From Burkholderiales bacterium (GTDB lineage Bacteria; Pseudomonadota; Gammaproteobacteria; Burkholderiales; Burkholderiaceae), in the NCBI GenBank assembly GCA_026225235.1, contig JAMFSK010000186.1, forward strand, positions 1 through 49,427: a stretch of 49,427 nucleotides of DNA, in the 5' to 3' direction. The number at the start of each line of letters is the position of its first letter. Within the stretch, counting starts at the first letter, position 1. A program made the position numbers and the translations under genes. This document shows positions 42,182-49,427 of the stretch, piece after piece. The notes beneath the pieces were generated by a model that saw only the letters and a list, made by a program, of their open reading frames with translations, was not told the origin of the DNA and made no database searches.

Positions 42182-43018
42182 ATGATCAGTGGAATGACCC
42201 GGCTCATCCCTTTGCTCGGCTATCCGACCGAGAGTTTCAAAGCACCGATGATCTATAACCCGTGGTTCGAGAAGAACGGAATCGATTCGGTCGTGGTCCC
42301 GATGGGCGTCAAGGCCGAGGACTATCCGTCCACGCTCGCGTCTTTGTTTCGCCTGAGCAACATCCACGGCGCGCTCGTTACGATGCCGCATAAGGTCACC
42401 ACGATCGGACTGGTCGACGTGCTCACACCGACCGCGCAAATCGCGGGGGCTTGCAACGCCATCCTGCGTCATCCGGATGGCACGCTGCTCGGCGATCAGT
42501 TCGATGGGGCCGGGTTTGTCCGTGGGGTCGAACGCAAAGGTTGCCGCCTGAAGGATGCGCGTGCGCTCGTGCTTGGCAACGGTGGTGTGGGGTCGGCTAT
42601 CGCCGCCTCGCTAGCGTCGGCGGGTGTGGCGGAGCTCGCGTTGTTCGATACCCACGAGGCCGCCTCGCTTGCCCTCCGTGAGCGGCTTCAAAACCACTAC
42701 CCGGCGTTGATCGTGAAAGCTGGCTTGAAAGATCCTCAGGGCTTCGACCTCATCGTCAATGCAACGCCCATCGGCATGAATGACGATGACCCGCTGCCCT
42801 TCGACATCGAACGGATCTTACCAACCACTTTCGTGGGTGAAGTGGTCATGAAAGCCGAGTACACGCCACTCTTGAGAGCGGCCAAGAACAAAGGATGTGT
42901 CGTGCAAGTCGGCACTGACATGCTGTTCGAAATGATTCCTGCCTATCTCGAATTTTTCGGCTACGGCACGGCGACCCCGGACGAATTGCGCGCGGTATCG
43001 ACGATCAGGTACTTTTGA
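42182..43018 (+). CDS. Shikimate-dehydrogenase-like enzyme
   Basis: A 278-residue AroE-family protein. Kept: TMPHK with catalytic Lys71, Asn92 (GACNA), the catalytic Asp108 and the cofactor motif LGNGGVGSA. Changed: the substrate motif GxPxxHSxSP reads GYPTESFKAP, so the two Ser that hold shikimate's carboxylate become Phe19 and Ala21. GDNTDG reads GDQFDG, and the C-terminal Gln region reads MLFEMIPAY. The substrate is therefore probably not shikimate itself. It sits with an MHS importer. A start at ATG 42194 is also possible. This is likely a catabolic or specialised paralogue rather than the housekeeping AroE. Confidence 0.88.
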   Translation: MISGMTRLIPLLGYPTESFKAPMIYNPWFEKNGIDSVVVPMGVKAEDYPSTLASLFRLSNIHGALVTMPHKVTTIGLVDVLTPTAQIAGACNAILRHPDGTLLGDQFDGAGFVRGVERKGCRLKDARALVLGNGGVGSAIAASLASAGVAELALFDTHEAASLALRERLQNHYPALIVKAGLKDPQGFDLIVNATPIGMNDDDPLPFDIERILPTTFVGEVVMKAEYTPLLRAAKNKGCVVQVGTDMLFEMIPAYLEFFGYGTATPDELRAVSTIRYF

Positions 43019-43320
43019 GCGCCTGGCCATCAGGCGCAACCCGAATCCCGCGATGTAGGCAAAATCTGCCTATATCAACGTTTGGATCTGCCTTTTCAAT
43101 CAAGTGTGTGCGCGCGCACAGAGCGCAGTAGGGTTGAATGGTGTGATGACCTCGGTTTAAGCGAACCGCTGGACTAAGACCGCCAACATCACGGCAGGTT
43201 AATGCAGGCCCTGCAGCATCGTTTCAGTGTTTTGCAACACTCAGGTACGCCTAGCATGTGCCAGTGCCCCCCGGGTGCGCCAGCAGGCGTGCTCGGTGAC
43301 GATCGCGAAGGAGACACGCG
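43019..43320. other. Intergenic region with palindrome
   Basis: Nothing coding is visible in these 302 bp. A perfect 14-bp palindrome, TGTGCGCGCGCACA, lies at 43107-43120, and ATCTGCCT repeats at about 43064 and 43086. These could belong to the methyltransferase promoter. The alternating purine-pyrimidine run could also adopt Z-DNA. Confidence 0.4.
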
Positions 43321-44178
43321 ATGACACGCACCATCAATGTTGACGCGATCAATCGCGCAACATGGAGCTCACGCGCTTCGGTCCGTGGGTATGCGAGCGA
43401 AAGCTCATGGACTGATCCGGGCGAGCAAGCGGCCGTGGAATGGGTCAGCGCACACTGTGCGAACGAACCGATCCTCGATATCGGAATCGGCGCCGGACGA
43501 ACCGTTCCTTTGATGGAGTCGATTTCATCCGACTACGTGGGAGTTGACTACACACCTGCGCTTCTTCAACGTGCGCTCGAGCGGTTTCCTCAAGCGGATC
43601 TCCGTCTCATGGACGCGCGCGATATGTCGTCGTTGCCATCCGACCACTTCGCGCTCGCGATGTTCAGCTACAACGGCATCGACTCCGTCGAGTATGCAGA
43701 TCGCGTTCGAATCTTAAGCGAGATGAAGCGTGTGGTGCGCCCGGGCGGCTATCTGCTGTTCTCGTCTCACAACCTGCACGGTCCGGGCTATGGCGAGACG
43801 GTCTGGAAACTGATGCCACGCTTTACGCCGAATCCTGTTCGGCTAGGGTGGCGCACGTTGTGCTCGTTGCGTGTGCTGCCGATCGGGCTCTACAACTACT
43901 GGCGCCACTCGCGCGACAATCGCGAGTATGGTGGCTATGCGGTTGCGGTCGGAGCGGCTCACAACTTCGGCGTCGTCATCGTCTACACGACGCTTGCCGA
44001 ACAACGTCGTCAACTCGAACGACTCGGTCTCCATCTCGACATCGTGTTCGGCAGCCGCGACGCGCAGCCGATTGCACCCGACGGCGATAGCGACGCATGG
44101 TGGCTCCATTTCATCGCCCATAAACCGGCGGCCGGAACGTTCGCTGAATCAAGCGGCGGCGGCGCGAATTGTCATTGA
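43321..44178 (+). CDS. Class I SAM-dependent methyltransferase
   Basis: A 285-residue methyltransferase of the Rossmann type. Motif I is ILDIGIGAGR (residues 51-60), the acidic residue after strand 2 is in YVGVDYTP, motif III-like RLMDARDMS follows, and the post-motif RVVRPGGYLLFSSH is clear. The remaining 100 residues carry a helical insert with Trp/Arg (NYWRHSRDNREYGGY). The acceptor is unknown, but the layout is that of small-molecule or lipid methyltransferases. The 3' end overlaps the convergent LysR gene by 30 bp. Confidence 0.88.
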   Translation: MTRTINVDAINRATWSSRASVRGYASESSWTDPGEQAAVEWVSAHCANEPILDIGIGAGRTVPLMESISSDYVGVDYTPALLQRALERFPQADLRLMDARDMSSLPSDHFALAMFSYNGIDSVEYADRVRILSEMKRVVRPGGYLLFSSHNLHGPGYGETVWKLMPRFTPNPVRLGWRTLCSLRVLPIGLYNYWRHSRDNREYGGYAVAVGAAHNFGVVIVYTTLAEQRRQLERLGLHLDIVFGSRDAQPIAPDGDSDAWWLHFIAHKPAAGTFAESSGGGANCH

Positions 44179-45066
44179 TCGGGCATCGAAAACATCCGCC
44201 AAATGGTCAATGAACGAGCGCACAACGGGAGGCAGGCCACGGCGAGTCGTGAAGATGAGATGAACGATGCCATCTTCAGTCCGCCATTGCGGGAATACAT
44301 GTATCAGGCTGCCATCCACAAGCTGACCTCGACAGGAGTGCTCCGGCAATAGCGCCACACCAAGTCCCGACACGGCGGCATCACGAAGCGCCAGAAAGTC
44401 GACGCAAGTCATTCTCGGCTCGTGGCGAATTGAGCGTAGCCCCCCTGAAGGTTCGAAGAACTCCCAGACGATCGCGCCGATCTGGTCGGTAGTGGCGAGT
44501 GTCGGCAAATCAGTGAGCGCCGAGACGTCGCCGCCGGCACATAAATCAGCTAGGCTAGGCGCAGCGACCAGAATCCGGCTGGAGTGGCCCAGCGTACGCA
44601 TGATCAATGCGGCGTCGGTGACGATTGCCGTGCGGACGCGCACTGCGACATCGATTCGTTCGTCGATCAGGTCGACAGCGCGATCAACTGCCACAACCTG
44701 CAATTTCGCCTTCGGAAACTTCTTCAGAAAGCTGGAAAAAGCCGGCGACAACGTTTCGATCAAACCCAGGGGACAACTGCAGCGAACGACTCCGCGCGGT
44801 TCCCCCAACGCCTCGGACACAACGGACTCGGCCTGTTGTACGTCCATCATGATCATTCGACAGCGCTCGTAGAAGGCCTGCCCCACTTCGGTAACCCGGA
44901 AGCGGCGAGTCGAACGCTCGATCAACCGTACACCGAGGCGTGTTTCCAAAGCGGCGATCCGGCGGCTCAGCGTCGACTTTGGTGCCCTCAGGACCCGGCC
45001 TGCCGCGGCAAACCCGCCATGGGTCACCACTTCGGCAAACAGAACGTAATCGTTGAGGTCGGACAT
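44149..45066 (-). CDS. LysR-family regulator
   Basis: A 305-residue LysR regulator. The winged HTH is at residues 1-60 (DYVLFAEVVTHGGFAAAGRVL, STLSRRIAALETRLG), followed by a periplasmic-binding-like effector domain (GVVRCSCPLGLIETL, VDLIDERIDVAVRV, AVSGLGVALLPEH). It belongs to the DsdC/AaeR-like group. Divergent from the SDR gene at 45188, which it probably controls; a TTGA/TCAA dyad lies between. Its 3' end overlaps the methyltransferase. Confidence 0.93.
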   Translation of the reverse strand: MSDLNDYVLFAEVVTHGGFAAAGRVLRAPKSTLSRRIAALETRLGVRLIERSTRRFRVTEVGQAFYERCRMIMMDVQQAESVVSEALGEPRGVVRCSCPLGLIETLSPAFSSFLKKFPKAKLQVVAVDRAVDLIDERIDVAVRVRTAIVTDAALIMRTLGHSSRILVAAPSLADLCAGGDVSALTDLPTLATTDQIGAIVWEFFEPSGGLRSIRHEPRMTCVDFLALRDAAVSGLGVALLPEHSCRGQLVDGSLIHVFPQWRTEDGIVHLIFTTRRGLPPVVRSFIDHLADVFDARSMTIRAAAA

Positions 45067-45078
45067 AGCCAGTGTCTC

Positions 45079-45102
45079 ATTGACGGAACTATAAAGCTCA
45101 AT
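45079..45102. promoter_or_regulatory. LysR site candidate
   Basis: ATTGA and TCAAT form an inverted pair with a 14-base AT-rich spacer (45079-45083, 45098-45102), just upstream of the LysR start. It is a weak dyad, but in the divergent promoter where LysR proteins bind. Confidence 0.3.
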
Positions 45103-45187
45103 TTTGCAGTCTACTCGACTCAGTGTTCCAAGTGCATGCTGTTTCCTAAGCAGCGAATGGTTCGCCGCACATTAAGGAAGAGAAGAA

Positions 45188-45943
45188 ATGTCGGGCAAAT
45201 TTGACAACAAGGTAGTGGTGGTAACGGGTGGTACGAGCGGTATTGGCCTTGCGACTGCCAAACGCTTCGCCGCCGAGGGCGCCGAGGTATTTGTGACCGG
45301 ACGCCGCCAAGAAGAACTGGACGCAGCGCTTAAGGTGATCGGCTCCAAGGCGACTGGCGTGCGCGCCGACATGTCGAAGTTGGCCGACATTGACCGTCTC
45401 TACGATGAGGTTCAGCAAAAGCATTCGCAGATCGACGTCCTGTTCACCAACGCAGGCGGCGGCTCAATGTTGCCGCTGGGCTCCATCACGGAAGAGCATT
45501 ACGAAGACACTTTCGGACGCAACGTGAAAGGCGTGATTTTCACGGTGCAAAAGGCGCTTCCGCTGCTTCGTGACGGCGCGTCAGTGGTTTTGATGGGCTC
45601 GACCGCCGGCGCGACAGGCACGGCAGCCTTCAGCGTCTACGGCGCGTCCAAAGCCGCGGTGCGCAATCTGGCGCGAAGCTGGACGCTCGACTTGAAAGAG
45701 CGCGGCATTCGCGTGAACGTGGTCAGCCCCGGACCGGTCAAGACCCCGGGTCTGGTTGGACTCGCGGGCCCGGATGCAGCTCAGCAACAGGGGCTGCTGG
45801 ACTATATGGCCACCCAAGTGCCAATTGGCCGAGTCGGCGATCCGGACGAAATCGCCAAGGCGGTGATCTTCCTGGCATCGAGCGACTCCAGCTTCATGGC
45901 CGGCGCTGAACTCTTTGTCGACGGAGGTCAGGCCCAGGTCTGA
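45188..45943 (+). CDS. SDR-family oxidoreductase
   Basis: A 251-residue classical SDR: TGGTSGIG (13-20), TNAG (87-90) and the catalytic Ser138, Tyr151, Lys155 (VYGASKAAVRN). Arg39-Arg40 (VTGRRQEEL) after strand 2 points to NADP(H). C-terminal PIGRVGDPDEIAKAVIFLASSDSSFM is the usual family end. AAGGAAGAG upstream supports the ATG at 45188. Divergent from LysR and likely its target. Its type is often annotated glucose-1-dehydrogenase-like, but the substrate is unknown. Confidence 0.94.
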   Translation: MSGKFDNKVVVVTGGTSGIGLATAKRFAAEGAEVFVTGRRQEELDAALKVIGSKATGVRADMSKLADIDRLYDEVQQKHSQIDVLFTNAGGGSMLPLGSITEEHYEDTFGRNVKGVIFTVQKALPLLRDGASVVLMGSTAGATGTAAFSVYGASKAAVRNLARSWTLDLKERGIRVNVVSPGPVKTPGLVGLAGPDAAQQQGLLDYMATQVPIGRVGDPDEIAKAVIFLASSDSSFMAGAELFVDGGQAQV

Positions 45944-46172
45944 GTTAGCGCGCTAGGCCAAGGTCGATCAAGTAATCGTGGCCTGGCCTTCCCATGAAAT
46001 CGGGGTCCGGTTTGGACCGTCGCGACGGGTTTCGATGCGCGGTTCCAGCGGCCCGGGTCTGAACCAGTCCCGGCTCGCGCAATATCGGGACGCGGAGCGC
46101 GCAAATCCTCGTGGGGGGAATGGTCATTCAGTGCGCATGGTGCAGACACCAAACGTTTCTGCGATACTCATA

Positions 46173-46198
46173 GTTCGAATTTGTTCGAACAATCGAAC
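46173..46198. promoter_or_regulatory. Palindromic operator candidate upstream of old yellow enzyme
   Basis: TTGTTCGAACAA (46181-46192) is a perfect 12-bp palindrome, nested inside GTTCGA (46173-46178) and TCGAAC (46193-46198). It ends 24 bp before the ATG. It would suit a TetR, MarR or HxlR-type repressor; none is adjacent. Confidence 0.55.
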
Positions 46199-46221
46199 GA
46201 CCCTACTATGGAACCCGCCTG

Positions 46222-47319
46222 ATGTCCGCTTTATTCGAACCGTACAAGCTCAAAGACGTGACCCTGCGCAACCGCATCGCGGTTCCTCCGATGTGCCAGT
46301 ACACTGCCGTCGACGGCCTGGCTAACGATTGGCACCATGTGCACCTCGCAGGTCTGGCTCGCGGTGGCGCAGGGCTGGTGATTGTGGAAGCGACGGGCGT
46401 GTCGCCGGAGGGGCGCATTACACCGGGCTGCACCGGGCTCTGGAATGACGAACAGACACAGGCCTTTGCGCCCATTGTCGCTTCCATTAAAGCAGCCGGC
46501 GCCGTACCGGGCATCCAGATCGGCCACGCAGGGCGCAAGGCCAGCACCAACCGGCCGTGGGAGGGTGACAACCATATTGCCCACGACGATACGCGCGGCT
46601 GGCAGACCATTGCACCCTCTGCCGTTCCCTTCGGCGCCAACATGCCTAAGGTGCCAAAGGCGATGACCATCGACGACGTCGCGCGCGTGCGCAGTGATTT
46701 CGTTGCGGCGGCCAAGCGTGCTCTTGATGCCGGCTTTGAATGGTTGGAACTGCACTTTGCCCATGGCTATCTCGGCCAAAGCTTCTTCTCGACGCACTCC
46801 AATCATCGCGCCGACGCCTATGGCGGCAGCCTTGAGAACCGCAGTCGCTTCTTGCTCGAAACCTTAGCGGCAGTGCGCAAGGTGTGGCCCGAGCATCTGC
46901 CTTTGACGGCCCGCTTCGGCGCTATCGAGTACGACGGACGCGATGAGGAAACGCTCGCCGAATCGATCGAACTGGCAAAGAACTTCAAACGCGAGGGGCT
47001 CGACATGCTGAGCGTGAGCATCGGCTTCTCCACACCAACAGCTCGCGTTCCATGGGCGCCCGCCTTCCTCGCCCCGATTGCCGAGCGCATTCGCCGCGAG
47101 GCACAGATCCCAGTCTCATCGGCTTGGGGAATCGATACGCCTGAACTCGCCGATCGCTCAATCAAGGACGGCCAGCTCGATCTCGTGATGGTTGGACGCG
47201 CGCATCTCGCCAATCCCCATTGGCCGTACCGCGCTGCGCGAGAACTCGGCATCGACCGTCCTACCTGGACACTTCCTGCACCGTACGCGCATTGGCTTGA
47301 ACACTACGCAGTCGATTGA
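46222..47319 (+). CDS. Old yellow enzyme, XenA/YqjM type
   Basis: A 365-residue FMN-dependent NAD(P)H oxidoreductase that reduces activated C=C bonds, nitro groups and quinones. It is of the thermophilic-like/YqjM class: Cys25 (VPPMCQY), His102 and Arg105 (IQIGHAGRKAS), and the substrate-binding pair His178 and His181 (LELHFAHGYLG), the same positions as in XenA. The final VMVGRAHLANPHW is the usual phosphate-binding end. It is monocistronic, with a palindromic operator just upstream, and convergent with the ABC-F gene. It belongs to the xenobiotic theme of the window. Confidence 0.95.
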   Translation: MSALFEPYKLKDVTLRNRIAVPPMCQYTAVDGLANDWHHVHLAGLARGGAGLVIVEATGVSPEGRITPGCTGLWNDEQTQAFAPIVASIKAAGAVPGIQIGHAGRKASTNRPWEGDNHIAHDDTRGWQTIAPSAVPFGANMPKVPKAMTIDDVARVRSDFVAAAKRALDAGFEWLELHFAHGYLGQSFFSTHSNHRADAYGGSLENRSRFLLETLAAVRKVWPEHLPLTARFGAIEYDGRDEETLAESIELAKNFKREGLDMLSVSIGFSTPTARVPWAPAFLAPIAERIRREAQIPVSSAWGIDTPELADRSIKDGQLDLVMVGRAHLANPHWPYRAARELGIDRPTWTLPAPYAHWLEHYAVD

Positions 47320-47402
47320 AGACTGCGAAGCCGACCGCTGCCGTCATGCTCACGGTGGCGTTGATGATGACCGCTCTTAAAGTTGAGCTGCCAGGGGGTC
47401 AC

Positions 47403-49079
47403 TCAGGCGACCTTCTGCTCTACGGCAGCCTGCTCGCGCATGCGACGGGCTTCGTCGCGCAGGAACTGCTGGTAATCGTCCAGATCGCCGTCGAAGGGCT
47501 CGACGCCACCCTTGGTGACGAGCCAGAACTCGTCACATACGGCGCGCAACAGGGACCGGTCGTGACTGACCAGCAGCACGGTGCCTTCGAATTCGTTAAG
47601 TGCCATGCCTAGCGCTTCGCGTGTGGCCAGGTCGAGGTGGTTGGTAGGCTCGTCGAGCACCAGCAGGTTGGGACGCTGCCATACGATCATGCACAACACG
47701 AGCCGCGCCTTTTCGCCGCCGCTCATCGTGCCGACCTTCTGATGGACCATGTCACCACTGAAGTTGAAGGTGCCGAGGAAGGTGCGAAGCGATTGTTCGG
47801 TGCCACTCTGGCCGGGGGCACGCATGTTCGCCGGCGTGTTCTTGGCAAGGCGGATCATGTGTTCCATCGGCGTGTCGAGAGGACGCAGCACGTCGAGTTC
47901 CTGCTGTGCGAAGTAGCCGATGTTCAGGCCTTTGCCTTCGCTGATTTCGCCGGCAATCAGCGCGAGCTCGTGCGCGACCGTCTTCACCAGCGTGGACTTG
48001 CCTTGGCCATTGGCACCGAGAATGCCGATGCGCTGCCCGGCCAGCACGGATCGACTGATGCCCCGCACGATGACCGTCGGCGGCGTGTCCGGCGGTGCGT
48101 CGGCCGGTGCCGGGTAGCCGAAGCTCGCGTCCAGCATCGACAACAGCGGGTTCGGGACGTTGAGCGGCTCCTTGAACTCGAAGGTGAAGTCTGCGTCGGC
48201 AAGTACCGGTGCGATCTTCTCCATGCGTTCGAGCGCCTTGACCCGGCTCTGCGCCTGCTTCGCCTTCGAGGCCGTGGCCTTGAAACGGTCGATGAATTTC
48301 TGCAGGTGGGCGATCTTGTCCGCCTGCTTGGCCATCGAGGCCTGCTGCAACAACATCTGCTCAGCGCGCATGTCTTCAAACTTGCTGTAATTGCCGCCAT
48401 AACGCACGAGCTTGGCGTTGTCGACGTGCACCGTCACCTGCGTCACCGCGTCGAGGAATTCGCGATCGTGGCTGATCACGACCATGGTTCCTTGATAGCG
48501 CTTGAGCCAGGCTTCCAGCCAGACCAGCGCATCGAGGTCGAGGTGATTGGTCGGTTCGTCGAGCAACAGCAAGTCGGACGGGCACATGAGCGCGCGCGCC
48601 AGCTGCAGTCGCATGCGCCAGCCGCCGGAGAAACTGTTGACCGGCTGGCTAAGCTGCGCAGCACTGAAGCCAAGGCCTTGGATCAGCGCTTCGGCGCGTG
48701 CGGGGGCATCGTGTGCACCAGCGTCGTGCAGGGCCATGTAGGCGTGCGCCATGCGCATGCCATCGTCGCTGGCCTCAGCGGCCGCTACTTCGGCCTGCGC
48801 GGCCAGCAGTTCGGTGTCACCGTCGACTACGAAGTCGGTCGCGCTCTGCTCGGTCTCCGGCATCTCCTGCGCGACCTGGCCCATCTTCCATGCAGCGGGA
48901 ATCGAGAACTCGCCGCCGTCTTCATGCAGCGTGCCGTTGAGAAGGCCGAAGAAGGACGACTTGCCGGCGCCATTGCGGCCGACAAGACCAATCTTTTCGC
49001 CGGGGGTGAAGGTGACGGACGCGCTGTCGAGTACGACATTGACGCCGCGGCGCAGCGTGACATTACGGACGGAAATCAT
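47403..49079 (-). CDS. ABC-F ATPase (YheS-like)
   Basis: A 558-residue soluble tandem ATPase of the ABC-F family, which act on the ribosome. The first domain has Walker A GLVGRNGAGKSS (31-42), signature FSGGWRMRLQLARAL and LLLLDEPTNHLDLD. An interdomain linker of about 80 residues (KQADKIAHLQKFIDRFKATA) is the P-site tRNA interaction motif. The second domain has GILGANGQGKSTL, MSGGEKARL and LLVLDEPTNHLDL. It has no transmembrane helix. The tail stops about 25 residues after the second domain, shorter than E. coli YheS (637), lacking its basic C-terminal extension. No resistance substrate is implied. Confidence 0.95.
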   Translation of the reverse strand: MISVRNVTLRRGVNVVLDSASVTFTPGEKIGLVGRNGAGKSSFFGLLNGTLHEDGGEFSIPAAWKMGQVAQEMPETEQSATDFVVDGDTELLAAQAEVAAAEASDDGMRMAHAYMALHDAGAHDAPARAEALIQGLGFSAAQLSQPVNSFSGGWRMRLQLARALMCPSDLLLLDEPTNHLDLDALVWLEAWLKRYQGTMVVISHDREFLDAVTQVTVHVDNAKLVRYGGNYSKFEDMRAEQMLLQQASMAKQADKIAHLQKFIDRFKATASKAKQAQSRVKALERMEKIAPVLADADFTFEFKEPLNVPNPLLSMLDASFGYPAPADAPPDTPPTVIVRGISRSVLAGQRIGILGANGQGKSTLVKTVAHELALIAGEISEGKGLNIGYFAQQELDVLRPLDTPMEHMIRLAKNTPANMRAPGQSGTEQSLRTFLGTFNFSGDMVHQKVGTMSGGEKARLVLCMIVWQRPNLLVLDEPTNHLDLATREALGMALNEFEGTVLLVSHDRSLLRAVCDEFWLVTKGGVEPFDGDLDDYQQFLRDEARRMREQAAVEQKVA

Positions 49080-49105
49080 AAGGAGCTACTTCGAAGAGGA
49101 TACGC

Positions 49106-49427
49106 ATGATAGCCGACCGGACGTGCAGGGCTGTCTCTTTTCTGGCCGCACGCGTGAAGAGCCGCTTGCGCTTTGCGGCGCCCACCGGCCACAAAGCGAG
49201 GCGGGTACTGGCGCACCGGGCGTTCCGGCAGCGGAGCCAGGACCAGGACCAGACGGTGAGCGACGGCTCCTGGCCCGAACCCGGTCTGCCGCTGATTGAG
49301 CGGAGTCGGCCGCCGTTCATCGGCCTGGGTGTCGGGCAGAAGTCGGACCCACATCTGCCCTTCGACCCGACTCGAGTGCTACGGCAGCTTCCGAAGTGGA
49401 ACAGCCATTCGGGTAGCCGTCTCGGCC
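49106..49427 (+). CDS. Possible partial gene running off the window
   Basis: From the ATG at 49106 a frame is open for 107 codons to the window end. AAGAGGA lies 5-6 bp upstream, and third codon positions are GC-rich as in real genes here. The peptide is rich in Arg, Gln and Pro, begins MIADRTCRAVSFLAARVKSR and resembles no family I know. It would be divergent from the ABC-F gene by 26 bp. Other frames in this stretch are also open, so it may be intergenic. Confidence 0.28.
   Translation, partial: MIADRTCRAVSFLAARVKSRLRFAAPTGHKARRVLAHRAFRQRSQDQDQTVSDGSWPEPGLPLIERSRPPFIGLGVGQKSDPHLPFDPTRVLRQLPKWNSHSGSRLG

Noticed and set aside
45945..46152. Small minus-strand frames between the SDR and old yellow enzyme
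   Set aside because: The sequence is Arg/Pro-rich with no family match and no ribosome site. I regard it as intergenic.
47637..49109. 490-residue plus-strand frame
   Set aside because: It is antisense to the ABC-F gene, which has all family motifs. The reverse frame has only His/Arg/Leu-rich filler.
1..49427. Prophage, CRISPR array, rRNA, tRNA or complete insertion sequence
   Set aside because: I saw no transposase, integrase, Cas protein, regularly spaced repeat array or tRNA cloverleaf. The two 13-mers at 31281 are the only possible IS trace.

Overview
This 49.4 kb window is high-GC and densely packed, with gene families typical of the accessory part of a Burkholderiaceae genome (Paraburkholderia, Caballeronia or Burkholderia type). 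The clues are two complete RND tripartite pumps, many small regulator-oxidoreductase pairs, a very large Ser/Thr-kinase/AAA/histidine-kinase fusion and AraC regulators of the AraC_N and cupin types. The taxonomic placement is inference from gene content. I saw no rRNA, tRNA, CRISPR array, complete insertion sequence or phage gene.

Layout. 1-197: tail of an MFS transporter. 274-6065: RND pump operon 1 (permease, adaptor, outer-membrane lipoprotein, all overlapping). 6331-11853: an 1840-residue signalling protein. 11814-14667: lipoprotein, SDR and a divergent AraC. 14767-15691: a Dyp-type peroxidase broken by frameshifts. 15692-16543: a long, partly AT-rich non-coding stretch ahead of a GH54-type arabinofuranosidase lipoprotein (16544-18583). 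18721-24822: a small-enzyme cluster (NTF2-like, AhpD-like, DUF302, alpha/beta hydrolase, secreted NTF2-like protein) around two head-to-head paralogous AraC regulators. 24853-31063: RND pump operon 2 on the minus strand. 31492-37643: AraC/SDR, FAD monooxygenase/TetR and SDR/AraC (frameshifted) pairs. 37813-39222: DHA2-type MFS pump. 39430-40406: ParD-like antitoxin plus methionine aminopeptidase. 40709-43018: MHS-family transporter plus a shikimate-dehydrogenase-like enzyme. 43321-47319: methyltransferase, LysR/SDR pair and an old yellow enzyme. 47403-49079: ABC-F ATPase.

How it works together. Much of the window is repeated small modules in which a regulator is divergent from an oxidoreductase (AraC/SDR three times, TetR/FAD monooxygenase, LysR/SDR). 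Each has a repeat or palindrome in the shared promoter. With two RND pumps, two drug or solute transporters, a peroxidase, an AhpD-like protein and an old yellow enzyme, this reads as a chemical-stress and xenobiotic-handling region.

Most notable observations. (1) A 63-nt promoter element occurs three times without gaps, at 19925-19987, 21541-21603 and 22953-23015. It sits in front of the AhpD-like gene, the alpha/beta hydrolase and an AraC gene, always in the direction of transcription and ending in the same TAGAGT -10-like hexamer. It looks like a local AraC regulon. (2) A ParD-like antitoxin is translationally coupled to a fully conserved methionine aminopeptidase behind a 17-bp palindrome, with no classical toxin. 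(3) A shikimate-dehydrogenase-like enzyme has changed substrate-contact positions and sits next to its probable transporter. (4) A bacterial GH54-like lipoprotein keeps the fungal catalytic residues. (5) RND permease 1 lacks the TM10 lysine of the proton relay.
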